DNA from: Sphingomonas flavescens | Lineage (GTDB): Bacteria > Pseudomonadota > Alphaproteobacteria > Sphingomonadales > Sphingomonadaceae | Reading direction: 5' to 3' | Length of the DNA stretch: 64,000 nt | NCBI RefSeq assembly: GCF_030866745.1 | Contig: NZ_CP133016.1 | Span: forward strand, 1,722,001-1,786,000 | In this document: in pieces, positions 1 through 8,490 of the stretch | How positions within the stretch are numbered: position 1 is the first letter of the stretch | Layout: every line of letters starts with the position of its first letter | The notes under the pieces: generated by a model | Told to the model about the DNA's origin: nothing | Database searches by the model: none | Seen by the model: only the letters and a program-made list of their open reading frames with translations | Position numbers and translations under genes: made by a program

Positions 1-282
1 GTCATTACCCGACTGATCCTGCCACTTACGGGTCTGCAGCTGGCCTTCGATGTACACTTTGCTGCCCTTGCGCAGGTAGTTTTTGGCCACGCGGCCCAGG
101 TTCTCGTTGAAGATGGCGACCGAGTGCCATTCGGTCTTTTCCTGGCGGTTGCCGTCGCGGTCCTTCCACGTCTCCGACGTCGCAATGCGGAGGTTGACCA
201 CCTCGCCGCCATTGCTGAACGAGCGCGACTCCGGGTCCGCGCCCAGGTTGCCGACCAGAATCACCTTGTTCACGCCCGCCAT
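1..282 (-). CDS. ssb: Single-stranded DNA-binding protein, 5' part only
   Basis: N-terminal 94 codons of SSB, cut by the window edge. The OB-fold is recognisable: it opens [18 protein letters not shown] and continues with [12 protein letters not shown] and [14 protein letters not shown], then the [18 protein letters not shown] strand typical of bacterial SSB. SSB coats single-stranded DNA as a tetramer during replication, repair and recombination. The ATG at 282 has a good AGGAG ribosome site about 6 nt upstream. The acidic C-terminal tip that binds partner proteins lies outside the window. The next gene upstream on this strand is feoB (28 nt away), which is functionally unrelated. Confidence 0.95.
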   Translation of the reverse strand, partial: MAGVNKVILVGNLGADPESRSFSNGGEVVNLRIATSETWKDRDGNRQEKTEWHSVAIFNENLGRVAKNYLRKGSKVYIEGQLQTRKWQDQSGND

Positions 283-310
283 CTCAAACTCCTGCTTGCT
301 TGGCTAAACG

Positions 311-2158
311 CTATAAACCTAGCGCAACCGCCGTCCAGTATGTCGCGCCCGCAGCAATATAAGCCAGGGCGAATAGGTAGGAGATCATGAATAGCGGCCA
401 CTTCCAGCCGTTGGTCTCACGCCGGGTGACGGCGATGGTCGAGATGCACTGTGGCGCGAACACGAACCAGGCGAGGAAGGCGAGCGCGGTGGCCAAGCTC
501 CAGCGACCGGCCATGCGTTCCTGCAGCGTCTGAACGTTGCCGTCGTCCGTCGCGTCGAGCGAGTAGACGGTACCGATGGCCGCCACTGCCACTTCGCGCG
601 CGGCCATGGCGGGGAGCAGCGCAAGGCTGATGTCCTTGTTGAAGCCGATCGGCGCGACCACGACGTGGATGCCGTCTGCGATGTGCCCGGCGATCGAGAC
701 GTCGGATTGCTTCTGGCCGGGTCCGGCCTGGGGGAAGCTGGCGAGCGCCCACAGGATCACGGTAGTCGTGAGGATGATGCCGCCGGCGCGCTTCAGGAAG
801 ATCAACGCGCGCTGCCACAGGCCCAGCGCAATGTCGGTCAGGCGCGGCATCTGGTACTTCGGCAGCTCCATCATGAAGGTGCTGCCGCCGCCCTTCACGA
901 CGGTACGGCGCAGCACCAAGGCCGCGATTAAGGCGCCGAGAACGCCGGTCAGATAAAGGCCGAACATCACGAGACCCTGGAGGCCGATGCCCCAGCCCAC
1001 GGTGCGCGCGGGAATGAATGCGCCGATGATCAACGTGTAGACCGGCAGCCGGGCCGAGCAGGTCATCAGCGGCGCGACGAGGATCGTCGTCAGGCGGTCC
1101 TTGGGATCGTCGATCGTGCGCGTCGCCATGATGCCCGGCACCGCGCAGGCGAAGCTGGACAGCAGCGGAATGAAGGCGCGGCCCGACAAGCCCGCACGGC
1201 TCATCACGCGGTCCATCAGGAAGGCTGCGCGGACCATGTAGCCGGTCGATTCGAGGACCAGGATGAAAAGGAACAGCATCAGGATCGGCGGCAGGAAGAC
1301 AATCACCGCACCCACGCCGCCGAACACGCCGTCGACGATGAGCGAGCGGACGATGCCGGGCCGCAGCGCGTCGCCGATCCAGCCGCCGCCGGTTGCGACC
1401 CAAGCGGCAAGCGCGTCTGCGGGCGGCTTGCTCCACGCGAAGACAGCTTGGAACATGACGAACAGGATTGCCGCGAGAATGAGCAGGCCGAAGACGGGGT
1501 GGAGCAGGACGCCGTCGAGCCGGTGGGTCAGGCGGCGCGTCGGCGTTTCGCTGACAATGGCTCCCAATGCGATCTCCCGGGCTCGGCGCTGAAGATTTAG
1601 GCCGTCGTGGCTGGGGCCGTGTCCCGGGCGAATGGCGCGCGGGGTGAGCAGCATGGTATCGAGCTGAGCCAGCAGTGTGTCGATGCCGCGCTTGCGCACC
1701 GCGACCGTGGCAATGACCGGGACCCCAAGCTCGCCCTCGAGCTTGGCGGCGTCCAGTTCAAGTCCGTCCCGCTTGGCGAGATCGACCATGTTCAAAGCGA
1801 CGACCGTCGGCAGGCCCAGGTCAATCAGCTGCAGGGCAAAGCGGAGGTGGTTGTCGAGGTTCGAAGCGTCGACGACGATCAGCAGCGCGTCCGGTAGCCG
1901 CTCACCTTTTTGCTGGCCGAGCAGGACATCGCGCGTGACGGCTTCGTCGGGGCTTGCCGGGTCGAGGCTGTAGGCGCCGGGAAGATCGACAAGTTCCACC
2001 GGGCGACCATCGCCAAGAAGCAAACGGCCCGAATGACGTTCGACCGTGACGCCAGGATAGTTGCCGACCTTCTGGCGCGCGCCGGTTAGGGCGTTGAACA
2101 GCGCGCTCTTGCCGGCATTCGGACTGCCAGCGACGGCGATCAGCGGCGGCGGGTTCAC
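311..2158 (-). CDS. feoB: Ferrous iron transporter FeoB
   Basis: 615-residue FeoB, the GTP-dependent Fe(II) permease of the inner membrane. The N-terminal G domain shows G1 GSPNAGKS (about residues 11-18), switch residues around NYPGVTVE, G3 DLPGAYSL, and G4 NMVD. The following membrane part has several hydrophobic segments and two Cys-containing Gate-type stretches (SSFACAVPGIMATR and APLMTCSARLPVY). It is shorter than the E. coli protein (about 770 residues), mainly through a shorter C-terminus, which is common in Alphaproteobacteria. Its ATG overlaps the feoA stop by 4 nt (ATGA), so the two are translated together. No feoC is present. Iron control is expected through the site upstream of feoA. 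Confidence 0.95.
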   Translation of the reverse strand: MNPPPLIAVAGSPNAGKSALFNALTGARQKVGNYPGVTVERHSGRLLLGDGRPVELVDLPGAYSLDPASPDEAVTRDVLLGQQKGERLPDALLIVVDASNLDNHLRFALQLIDLGLPTVVALNMVDLAKRDGLELDAAKLEGELGVPVIATVAVRKRGIDTLLAQLDTMLLTPRAIRPGHGPSHDGLNLQRRAREIALGAIVSETPTRRLTHRLDGVLLHPVFGLLILAAILFVMFQAVFAWSKPPADALAAWVATGGGWIGDALRPGIVRSLIVDGVFGGVGAVIVFLPPILMLFLFILVLESTGYMVRAAFLMDRVMSRAGLSGRAFIPLLSSFACAVPGIMATRTIDDPKDRLTTILVAPLMTCSARLPVYTLIIGAFIPARTVGWGIGLQGLVMFGLYLTGVLGALIAALVLRRTVVKGGGSTFMMELPKYQMPRLTDIALGLWQRALIFLKRAGGIILTTTVILWALASFPQAGPGQKQSDVSIAGHIADGIHVVVAPIGFNKDISLALLPAMAAREVAVAAIGTVYSLDATDDGNVQTLQERMAGRWSLATALAFLAWFVFAPQCISTIAVTRRETNGWKWPLFMISYLFALAYIAAGATYWTAVALGL

Positions 2159-2421
2159 TGGATCGGCTGGACTTTGATCGCGGCAGCATGGCGCCGCCGG
2201 ATGGCGACGGTCATGCGGCCAACGCGGATCGCGATGGGATCCCGCCCGAATGGACCGAGGTGAAGGGGCTCAACCGCGACACCTTCGTCGAAGCCGAAAT
2301 TGCGCAGTCGGCTCGCGGCACTGTCATCGAGAACCGTCCAGTCGATTTCGACAATGCGCGCCCGCACCCCGACCTCGATGAGGTCGAGGCTCGTCGGATT
2401 GGGCTGGAACGGCGCGTTCAT
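2155..2421 (-). CDS. feoA: Ferrous iron transport accessory protein FeoA
   Basis: 88-residue SH3-like cytoplasmic protein of the FeoA family. The characteristic C-terminal stretch is visible: GFDEGVAVEPLHLGPFGRDPIAIRVGRMTVAIRR. FeoA is thought to aid FeoB activity or assembly. It is the first gene of a feoA-feoB operon and overlaps feoB by 4 nt. A Fur-box-like sequence starts only a few bases upstream of the ATG, so repression under iron sufficiency is likely. No cysteine ligands are present, as usual for this family. Confidence 0.9.
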   Translation of the reverse strand: MNAPFQPNPTSLDLIEVGVRARIVEIDWTVLDDSAASRLRNFGFDEGVAVEPLHLGPFGRDPIAIRVGRMTVAIRRRHAAAIKVQPIQ

Positions 2422-2426
2422 TGTTG

Positions 2427-2445
2427 CGAGTGATTATCATTACCG
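2427..2445 (-). promoter_or_regulatory. Fur-box-like operator before feoAB
   Basis: On the minus strand this reads GGTAATGATAATCACTCGC, which agrees with the classical 19-bp Fur box GATAATGATAATCATTATC at 15 of 19 positions by hand count, including the whole TAATGATAATCA core. It ends 5 nt before the feoA ATG, so bound repressor would block initiation or early elongation. The match is seen in the sequence; regulation by Fur rather than another iron regulator is inferred from its position before a ferrous-iron operon. Confidence 0.75.
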
Positions 2446-2500
2446 GCTGCGGGTTTCCACATCCAATTGCAGACGCGCGGCTTGAGGGCGATCCGGAAGT

Positions 2501-3151
2501 CTACCTAGGCGGGTATCGGAGCCGGCCGAGAAAGCGCGTGATGCTGAGATGATCTCCGGAGCCGCGCCATTCGGCTTTGAACTTCTCGAACTTCATCACG
2601 TCGTCGATCCGGCGGTCGAGGAACGCCGCCGTATCCGTCCAGCCCTCGGTTTGATCGTCGAGCCAGGCGAGCAGGGTCGAGCCGTAGACGGCGCCGAGCG
2701 TCATCCGCTTGGTGTAATGGTTGAAGTCGGTGCTGGTGTCGCCGGCCAGTCGCCACATCTGGTCAGCGCTCCGCCAAGAGATGCGCAGCGCGAGCGGGGC
2801 GTTCTGCGGCATGGCGAGCGTCGCCAACGCGCGGCGGATCGCCTCGCGGGCAGGACCCATGATCTCCAGCCGGTGCCAGACGAGCGCGCGGATGCGCTCA
2901 CGAATCTTCATCGTGGCGATCCGGTCGGGCGGGAATGACGCTTCGAGGCCGCGATCGACTTCCTGGATATAGGTGTCGATGAGGCCCGCGGCGGTCTTTG
3001 GCATGGCGAGCCGCGCCTGCACCGGATCAATGCCGAGCTGGGCGGCAGCGCTGTCCACTGCAGCCTGCGACCAGCCGTCGAACACCGCATTCTCGCCCAC
3101 CGCGAGTGCCAAACGCCGGCGCAATTGCTCCAGAGGGCTGGGCTGATCCAT
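2501..3151 (-). CDS. COQ9 family ubiquinone biosynthesis protein
   Basis: 216-residue protein, start chosen at the ATG (MDQPSPLEQLRRR) 5 nt after the stop of the upstream transporter gene; the frame stays open further upstream but only as a shadow of that gene. It has the COQ9 architecture: an N-terminal TetR-like helical region and the family stretch SWRSADQMWRLAGDTSTDFNHYTKRMTLGAVYGSTL. COQ9 proteins bind isoprenoid lipids and assist ubiquinone hydroxylation. The alphaproteobacterial homologues are poorly studied, so the ubiquinone role is by family. It is probably cotranscribed with the EamA gene. Confidence 0.88.
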   Translation of the reverse strand: MDQPSPLEQLRRRLALAVGENAVFDGWSQAAVDSAAAQLGIDPVQARLAMPKTAAGLIDTYIQEVDRGLEASFPPDRIATMKIRERIRALVWHRLEIMGPAREAIRRALATLAMPQNAPLALRISWRSADQMWRLAGDTSTDFNHYTKRMTLGAVYGSTLLAWLDDQTEGWTDTAAFLDRRIDDVMKFEKFKAEWRGSGDHLSITRFLGRLRYPPR

Positions 3152-3156
3152 CGCGC

Positions 3157-4050
3157 TCAACTGGGCGTGTCGGCCGGCTTGCGCAACCCCCGTGCCGGCA
3201 CGCGAACGATGACCAGCGCCGCGGCGATGCCAAGTGCGCCGATGGCGTCGGTCCAGGTCAGGGCCTCGCGATAGGCGAACCAGCCGATCAGCGCGGAAAT
3301 CGCCGGTTGGGTGAGCAGCGCGAGGCCGACGACCAGCGGCGGGAAGGTGCCGATCGAATAGACAAGCAGCCCTTGGCCAAGCACCTGGCTGGACAAGGCG
3401 AAGATGATGAGCGGCGTCCAATTGCTGGGCCAGATCTGCTCACCGAGTCCGAGGCTGATCATGAGCAGCATCGGCATGCCAAACAGTGTGGCGAGGAGGA
3501 GTAGCGGCAGCGGCTTGAGCGACCCGCGGGCGCGTTCGACGAAGATTAGATAGCCACCATACAGCAGGCCGGCGACAAGGGTCAGGATGTCACCGGCAAA
3601 GTTCTTCGGCGAGAGCTCGTAGCTGCCGCCCATCAGGAGCGCAGCGCCGCCCGCCGCCAGCGCCAGCGCAATGGCCTGCTGGGCGGACGGGCGCCTGTGG
3701 GCCAGCCATAGACCGTAGACGGCGAAGACGAAGCTGCCGGTGTTGCCGAAGAGGGTCGCGTTGCCGAGCTTGGTCATCAGGATGCCGGCATTCCACGCGG
3801 CCAGATCGAGGACGTAGAAGGTCGCGGCGATCAGGATGGCGACGGTCACGTGGCGGGAAGGCCAATGCGGCCGCTGCCCCGACAGATGAGCGAGCGCGAA
3901 CAGGAACGGCAGCGCGATCGTCACCCGCCAGAAACCGATCGCAACCGGACCGACATCGGCAAGACGGACCAGCCACGGTCCGAACGCCAGGGCCACATTG
4001 CCTAGCAGGAGCGCCGGAAACGCCAGTCGATGGGGATGTCCGGCGGCCAT
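3157..4050 (-). CDS. DMT superfamily (EamA) transporter
   Basis: 297-residue integral membrane protein with about ten hydrophobic helices in two repeated EamA halves. The first half includes the segment GFWRVTIALPFLFAL and a motif-like LGNATLFGNTGSFVFAVYG; the second half ends with QPAISALIGWFAYREALTWTDAIGALGIAAALVIV, the typical EamA ending. The substrate cannot be read from sequence; family members export amino acids, nucleotides or other metabolites. It lies just upstream of COQ9 on the same strand and divergent from the SOUL gene, leaving an 88-nt region for both promoters. Confidence 0.88.
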   Translation of the reverse strand: MAAGHPHRLAFPALLLGNVALAFGPWLVRLADVGPVAIGFWRVTIALPFLFALAHLSGQRPHWPSRHVTVAILIAATFYVLDLAAWNAGILMTKLGNATLFGNTGSFVFAVYGLWLAHRRPSAQQAIALALAAGGAALLMGGSYELSPKNFAGDILTLVAGLLYGGYLIFVERARGSLKPLPLLLLATLFGMPMLLMISLGLGEQIWPSNWTPLIIFALSSQVLGQGLLVYSIGTFPPLVVGLALLTQPAISALIGWFAYREALTWTDAIGALGIAAALVIVRVPARGLRKPADTPS

Positions 4051-4138
4051 GCCGCGGCGTTAGCGCCGCACCGGCGCAGCGCAACCCGGGAACGGCTGGC
4101 AGGCTTGCCGGTTCAGCAGTGCGAAGAGGAGACCAAGC

Positions 4139-4765
4139 ATGCGCAAGGCTGTCGTCGCTGGAGCCGCCGTCGGCGCCGCCACCCTGGTCGGGGCGTTGAT
4201 CTATTATCTGCAGGAAAAGGCGACGCCCGGGCCAGACTATCGCACGCTGGCAACGGACGGCGACCTGGAGATCCGGTCGTACCCGAAGATCGTCGTCGCC
4301 GAAGCGGTGGTGCACGGGCCGCGCAAGCAGGCGCTAAGCGACGGATTTCGCATCCTCGCCGACTATATCTTCGCCAAGTCGCGTGAGGGCGAGAAGCTGC
4401 CCATGATAGTGCCGGTGATGCAGGACGGCGGCGATCCAATGGCCAGCGATCCGCCGGTGTTCGACGACGATGTCGAAGGCGCGTGGCGGGTGCGGTTCGT
4501 GATGCCGGAGGGGCGCACGGCGGACGATTTGCCAGAGCCGCCGGAAGAGGTGTCGCTGATCGAGGTCGAGCCCCGCAAGGTCGGCGTGGTGCGGTTCGGC
4601 GGCGTCGCCGATGACGCACGGCTGGAGGAATGTGAGGACCGGCTGCGGGGCTGGCTGGCGCGACAGGGCGAGACGCCGGCTGCGGCCGCGGAATATGCAT
4701 TCTACAATTCGCCGATGATCCCGCCGCCGCTGCGCCGGAGCGAGGTGATGATTCCGCTGAGTTAG
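4139..4765 (+). CDS. SOUL family haem-binding protein
   Basis: 208 residues. An N-terminal hydrophobic segment (about residues 4-24, ending [10 protein letters not shown]) suggests a signal anchor. The SOUL/HBP fold follows: [19 protein letters not shown], the loop [13 protein letters not shown], then [12 protein letters not shown] and a C-terminal [19 protein letters not shown], the usual family ending. SOUL proteins bind haem or porphyrin; bacterial roles are uncertain. The gene is convergent with ribH and the two stops overlap by 4 nt (TTAG). Confidence 0.88.
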   Translation: MRKAVVAGAAVGAATLVGALIYYLQEKATPGPDYRTLATDGDLEIRSYPKIVVAEAVVHGPRKQALSDGFRILADYIFAKSREGEKLPMIVPVMQDGGDPMASDPPVFDDDVEGAWRVRFVMPEGRTADDLPEPPEEVSLIEVEPRKVGVVRFGGVADDARLEECEDRLRGWLARQGETPAAAAEYAFYNSPMIPPPLRRSEVMIPLS

Positions 4766-5184
4766 GGCGCGTACCTTTCGCGCAACTCGAATAGAGTGAG
4801 GGCCGCGCGGGCCGCGGCACCGCCCTTGTCCAGCTGGGCGGGGTCGCAGCGGGCGAGCGCCTGCGCTTCGTTCTCGACGGTCATGATGCCGTTGCCGATC
4901 GCGAAGCCCTGCAGCGTCAGGTCCATCAAGCCCCGCGCGCTTTCGTTCGAGACAATTTCGAAATGGTAGGTCTCGCCGCGAATCACCACGCCGAGCGCGA
5001 CAAAGGCGCAGAAGCGGCCGCTGCGGGCGGCAAGCGCGATTGCGCCGGGCAGTTCCAGCGCTCCGGGAACGGTCAGCGTTTCATGCTTGTGTCCGGCGGC
5101 CTCGATCGCGGCGCGGGCGCCGGCGAGCAGCATGTCGTTGAGGTGGCCGTAAAAGCGGGCTTCGACGAGGAGGATGGTCGCCAT
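4762..5184 (-). CDS. ribH: 6,7-dimethyl-8-ribityllumazine synthase
   Basis: 140-residue lumazine synthase, which condenses 5-amino-6-ribitylamino-uracil with dihydroxybutanone phosphate. Motifs: [11 protein letters not shown] (substrate loop), [24 protein letters not shown] with the catalytic-site His, and [19 protein letters not shown]. It is the last gene of the riboflavin cluster; its ATG overlaps the ribB stop as TGATG. The length is slightly below the E. coli enzyme (156 residues), because of short termini. Confidence 0.96.
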   Translation of the reverse strand: MATILLVEARFYGHLNDMLLAGARAAIEAAGHKHETLTVPGALELPGAIALAARSGRFCAFVALGVVIRGETYHFEIVSNESARGLMDLTLQGFAIGNGIMTVENEAQALARCDPAQLDKGGAAARAALTLFELRERYAP

Positions 5185-6467
5185 CAGGCAACCTCCTCGA
5201 TGCGGCGTTCCTCTACGATGGCGAGGCCGTAGCCGGCGAGGCCCACGGGCGAATGATGAGTGTTCGACAGCAAAATCATGTCATGGACGCCGAGCGCCGC
5301 CAGGATTTGCGCGCCCGTGCCGTAGCCGCGAACGGGGTCGCCGCCTTCGACCGGCTTGCCTGCGCGAGCATCGATCGCCCGCGAAAGCGAACCCGGCGCT
5401 GCCGCGTGAAGCGTGACGACCACGCCCGAGCCCTTGGCCTCGATCATGCGCATCGCATTCTGGAGCACGCCCGAGCGCTGGCACGATTCGCCGAGCACGT
5501 CGGCGAAGAGGTCGAGGCTGTGCATGCGGACCATCACCGGCTGCTCGGGATCGAGGGCGCCGTGGACCAGCGCAAGTTGTTCCTCGCCATTGGACTTGTC
5601 GCGAAACACCTGCGCCTGCCAGTCGGCGCCGCTGCGCGCGGTGAAGGGCGTGCTGGCGACACGCTCGACCAGATGATCCTTTTTCAGGCGGTAGGCGATG
5701 AGGTCGCGGATGGTGCCAATCTTGAGACCGTGGGCGCGGGCGAAATCCATGAGGTCGTCGAGGCGGGCCATGGTGCCGTCCTCGCGCATGATTTCGCAGA
5801 TGACGCCGCTGGGATTGAGGCCGGCGAGACGCGAGACATCGACCGCGGCCTCGGTATGACCGGCGCGGACGAGGACGCCGCCGGGTTTGGCGATCAGCGG
5901 AAAGACGTGGCCGGGGGAGACGATTGCGTCCGCGCCGTGCGCGGCATCGATGGCAACGGCGATGGTGCGCGCGCGGTCGGCCGCGCTGATGCCCGTCGAA
6001 ATGCCCTCGCGCGCCTCGATCGAGACGGTGAAGGCGGTCTCGTTACGGCTACGGTTAGTGCGTGCCATCGGTTCGAGCCCAAGCTGGTCGGCACGATCCT
6101 TGGTCAGCGCGAGGCAGATCAGGCCGCGGCCGTGGCGCGCCATGAAGTTGATCGCCTCGGGCGTGGCCATTTGCGCCGGGATGATGAGATCCCCCTCATT
6201 CTCGCGGTCTTCATCGTCGACGAGGATGTACATGCGCCCGTTGCGCGCCTCGTTGATGATCTCCTCGGGACCGACCAGCACTTCGGTATTGCCGCGCTGG
6301 ATCAGGCGTTCGAGGCGGCCGAGCGTGTCGGCGGTGGGGTTCCAGTCGGGTTGGCCGAGTTTCCTTAGGCTGTTGGGATGGAGACCTGCGGCCCGGGCCA
6401 GGCCGGCGCGGCTGACCTCGCCGGTGTGGATGATCGCGTTGAGGCGATCGATGAGAGTCGTGCTCAT
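5184..6467 (-). CDS. ribB: 3,4-dihydroxy-2-butanone-4-phosphate synthase with N-terminal HTH and degenerate GCHII tail
   Basis: 427 residues in three parts. Residues 1 to about 57 look like a small XRE-type helix-turn-helix ([20 protein letters not shown]). Residues about 60-270 form an intact RibB domain: [12 protein letters not shown] metal/substrate loop, [17 protein letters not shown] and [15 protein letters not shown]. The rest aligns in length with GTP cyclohydrolase II but lacks the zinc cysteines and the arginine loop; where RibA has HSECLTGDVFGSLKCDCG this protein has [18 protein letters not shown]. So it should make the four-carbon riboflavin precursor only. The true GCHII of this window is ribA at 61.9 kb. 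A perfect dyad lies 12 nt upstream of the start codon. Confidence 0.93.
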   Translation of the reverse strand: MSTTLIDRLNAIIHTGEVSRAGLARAAGLHPNSLRKLGQPDWNPTADTLGRLERLIQRGNTEVLVGPEEIINEARNGRMYILVDDEDRENEGDLIIPAQMATPEAINFMARHGRGLICLALTKDRADQLGLEPMARTNRSRNETAFTVSIEAREGISTGISAADRARTIAVAIDAAHGADAIVSPGHVFPLIAKPGGVLVRAGHTEAAVDVSRLAGLNPSGVICEIMREDGTMARLDDLMDFARAHGLKIGTIRDLIAYRLKKDHLVERVASTPFTARSGADWQAQVFRDKSNGEEQLALVHGALDPEQPVMVRMHSLDLFADVLGESCQRSGVLQNAMRMIEAKGSGVVVTLHAAAPGSLSRAIDARAGKPVEGGDPVRGYGTGAQILAALGVHDMILLSNTHHSPVGLAGYGLAIVEERRIEEVA

Positions 6468-6478
6468 GAAAACCCAAT

Positions 6479-6496
6479 ATCACATTGAAATGTGAT
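6479..6496. promoter_or_regulatory. Perfect 8-bp inverted repeat upstream of ribB
   Basis: ATCACATT GA AATGTGAT: both arms are exact reverse complements with a 2-bp spacer. It sits in the 52-bp gap between ribE and ribB, 12 bp before the ribB ATG, where a bound protein would block expression of ribB-ribH. The size and symmetry fit a dimeric HTH repressor. The HTH at the N-terminus of RibB itself is one candidate ligand; that link is inference. Confidence 0.55.
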
Positions 6497-6503
6497 GAAA
6501 AGC

Positions 6504-6521
6504 AGGAACAGTGATGTTCCT
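6504..6521 (-). terminator. Hairpin overlapping the ribE stop, possible weak terminator
   Basis: On the minus strand AGGAACA TCAC TGTTCCT forms a 7-bp stem with a 4-nt loop, followed by GCTTTTC. It overlaps the ribE stop codon. The stem has only three G:C pairs and the T run is short, so it may attenuate rather than end transcription before ribB. It could equally be a second operator next to the 6479-6496 dyad. Confidence 0.4.
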
Positions 6522-7128
6522 ACTGTGCGCGAGCGGTCAACATCCGGTCCAGATAACGGGCAAGCACGTCTATCTCGACATTGAGTTGTCGCCCGGCCCT
6601 CACCGCCCCTAGCGTGGTGTGCGATGCCGTGTGCGGGATGATATTGACGGCGAAATGCGTATTGCCGTCTTCCGCCTTTCGCACTTCGTTGACGGTAAGC
6701 GACACGCCATCGAGCGTGACCGAGCCTTTCGGCGCGATCATTGGCGCGAGCGCTGGCGGGACAGAGATTCCGATGCGGGTCGAATCGCCTTCGGGACAGG
6801 TACCGACTACCGTGGCGACCGCGTCGACGTGGCCGGTGACAATGTGCCCGCCCAATTCATCGCCCAAGCGTAGCGCGCGTTCCAGATTCAGGCGCGCGCC
6901 TTCCTGCCAATGGTCAGCGGCTGTTTTCGACAGGGTTTCGCCGGACACGTCGACAGCAAACCAGTCTTCACCCTTGTCGACCACTGTCAGGCAGACGCCC
7001 GAGCAAGAGATCGAGGCGCCGAGGTCGACGGTGGCAAGATCGTAAGCGGTGCCGATGGTCAGGCGCAGGTCGCCGCGCTGCTCCGCCTTGCGGATCGTGC
7101 CGACGTCGGTGACGATGCCTGTGAACAT
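6520..7128 (-). CDS. ribE: Riboflavin synthase, alpha subunit
   Basis: 202-residue riboflavin synthase, which dismutates two lumazines to riboflavin. Two homologous lumazine-binding halves are visible: MFTGIVTDVGTI with ISCSGVCLTVVD in the first, and GHIVTGHVDAVATV with KGSVTLDGVSLTVNEV in the second, then the C-terminal helix. The length matches the family (about 200). It starts 9 nt after ribD and is clearly cotranscribed with it. Confidence 0.96.
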   Translation of the reverse strand: MFTGIVTDVGTIRKAEQRGDLRLTIGTAYDLATVDLGASISCSGVCLTVVDKGEDWFAVDVSGETLSKTAADHWQEGARLNLERALRLGDELGGHIVTGHVDAVATVVGTCPEGDSTRIGISVPPALAPMIAPKGSVTLDGVSLTVNEVRKAEDGNTHFAVNIIPHTASHTTLGAVRAGRQLNVEIDVLARYLDRMLTARAQ

Positions 7129-7137
7129 GGCCCGCGC

Positions 7138-8094
7138 TTAATCCGCGCGCACCCGCTCGTAAACTTCGAGCCGGTCGACGCCCAGCCGCTGCTCGTCGAC
7201 CAGTTCCCAGCGGCCGTGCGCGTCGGCGATCGCGTCGAGCCCGACATAGCCGAAGCTGGACTTGCCTTCGCCGACGATGATCGGCGCGCGATAGATGAGG
7301 ATGCGGTCGACCAGATCCTCGCCGAGGAAGGCTGTCGCGGTGCCCGATCCGCCCTCGACCAGCAGGTCGTTGACGTCATGAAGTCCAAAGATATCTCGCG
7401 GATTTCTGAGGATTTCCCAGTTTGCGACCGGTTCGCCGCGGCTCAGCAATGCGCGTCGCGGCGAGGCTTGCTCGAGCCCTGGCAGGCGGACGTCGAGCTG
7501 CGGACGATCGGCGAGGTAGGTGCCGCGGCCGACGAGGATCATGTCGCTGTGTGCACGTTCAAGATGAACGTGGCGGCGTGCGTCCTCGCCGGTGATCCAC
7601 TTCGATTCGCCCGAGGGGAGCGCGATCTTTCCGTCGATCGATAACGCCAATTTCAACGTCACGCGCGGGCGGCCGATCGAGAGGCGTGTCAGCCAGCCCG
7701 AGACAGCTTGCCTCGCGGCCTCGCGGCCGACTCCAAGCGTTACCTCGATGCCCGCGCGGCGGAGACGCTGAATTCCCTTGCCGCCCGTGCGTTTGTCGGG
7801 GTCCTTGAGGGCGATGACCACGCGTTCGGGCCGTGCGGCCAGAAGAAGCTCGGTGCAGGCGGGGCCCCGCTCGCTTTGGTGGGCGCAGGGCTCGAGCGTC
7901 GTGTAGACCGTTGCGCCTCGAGCGCGCTTCGCGGCGGCTTCCAATGCGATTGCTTCAGCATGAGGCCGCCCGCCGCGCGCGGTCGCGCCCTTGCCGACGA
8001 CGCGGCCATTTGCGGACACGATCACGCAGCCGACATTGGGGTTGGGAGCGCTGTGACCGCGCGCCTGCTCGGCGAGACGGAGGGCCTCCTCCAT
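7138..8094 (-). CDS. ribD: Bifunctional riboflavin deaminase/reductase RibD
   Basis: 318 residues; start placed at the ATG of MEEALRLAEQARG, 13 nt after the stop of the upstream gene, with a GAGGA site overlapping that stop. The reading frame stays open upstream but only antisense-like low-complexity sequence is encoded there. Deaminase domain: APNPNVGCVIV, zinc ligands in GGRPHAEAIAL and EPCAHQSERGPACTELL. Reductase domain: PRVTLKLALSIDGKIAL, WITGEDARRHVHLERAHSDMILVGRGT, and LLVEGGSGTATAFL. It converts the GTP cyclohydrolase II product by deamination and ribose reduction. Somewhat shorter than E. coli RibD (367) in the reductase part. Confidence 0.94.
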   Translation of the reverse strand: MEEALRLAEQARGHSAPNPNVGCVIVSANGRVVGKGATARGGRPHAEAIALEAAAKRARGATVYTTLEPCAHQSERGPACTELLLAARPERVVIALKDPDKRTGGKGIQRLRRAGIEVTLGVGREAARQAVSGWLTRLSIGRPRVTLKLALSIDGKIALPSGESKWITGEDARRHVHLERAHSDMILVGRGTYLADRPQLDVRLPGLEQASPRRALLSRGEPVANWEILRNPRDIFGLHDVNDLLVEGGSGTATAFLGEDLVDRILIYRAPIIVGEGKSSFGYVGLDAIADAHGRWELVDEQRLGVDRLEVYERVRAD

Positions 8095-8107
8095 CCACCG
8101 GCGTTCC

Positions 8108-8431
8108 TCAGTCCATGCCAAGGCGTTTTTCAAGCTTCTGGAATTCGCGCTTCTTATACTCTTCGAACTTCTGCCGCTCGACCATGTCCTTCTTCTGCTG
8201 CGCGATGATGTCCGCGTCGGTGCGGTTCGGCTTATACAGCTCGACGTAGGTGATGGTCGGCGGGGGCGCGGTCCCCATCTTCGCATCGACGATAAATTCG
8301 ATGACGATGATCGTGGTCACGAGGACGGCCAGCGAAGCGCCGATTACCTGCTCGCGGCTGCGCTGACGCATGAAGGCGACGAGGTCGCCAAGCGCCGCGC
8401 GGGGGCTGGAAGGCCGGGGAAACCAGGACAT
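8108..8431 (-). CDS. Small single-pass membrane protein, unknown function
   Basis: 107 residues that I do not recognise by name. An N-terminal cytoplasmic stretch with arginines is followed by one clear membrane helix (about residues 28-50, SLAVLVTTIIVIEFIV) and a highly charged, probably helical C-terminus (QQKKDMVERQKFEEYKKREFQKLEKRL). It precedes ribD by 13 nt on the same strand, so it is likely cotranscribed with the riboflavin genes. Whether it has a role in flavin metabolism cannot be judged. Confidence 0.7.
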   Translation of the reverse strand: MSWFPRPSSPRAALGDLVAFMRQRSREQVIGASLAVLVTTIIVIEFIVDAKMGTAPPPTITYVELYKPNRTDADIIAQQKKDMVERQKFEEYKKREFQKLEKRLGMD

Positions 8432-8443
8432 GACATGAAGATA

Positions 8444-8470
8444 GGGCTGGCGGAGGGGAACCGCCAGCCC
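8444..8470 (-). terminator. Strong hairpin after the TonB-like gene
   Basis: GGGCTGGCGG and CCGCCAGCCC pair perfectly over 10 bp around a 7-nt loop, between the TonB-like stop (8491) and the next minus-strand gene (start 8431). The minus-strand tail is TATCTTC, so the U tract is poor; it may be a weak intrinsic terminator or an mRNA-end hairpin. Confidence 0.5.
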
Positions 8471-8490
8471 GCTTGCCCGGCGGCCGGAGG

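Noticed and set aside
5253..6368. Long plus-strand open frame opposite ribB
   Set aside because: Shadow of a high-GC gene; no domain or signal, and ribB is certain.
4762..8490. FMN riboswitch in the riboflavin operon
   Set aside because: The conserved RFN sequence blocks were looked for before ribD, ribE, ribB and ribH and not found.
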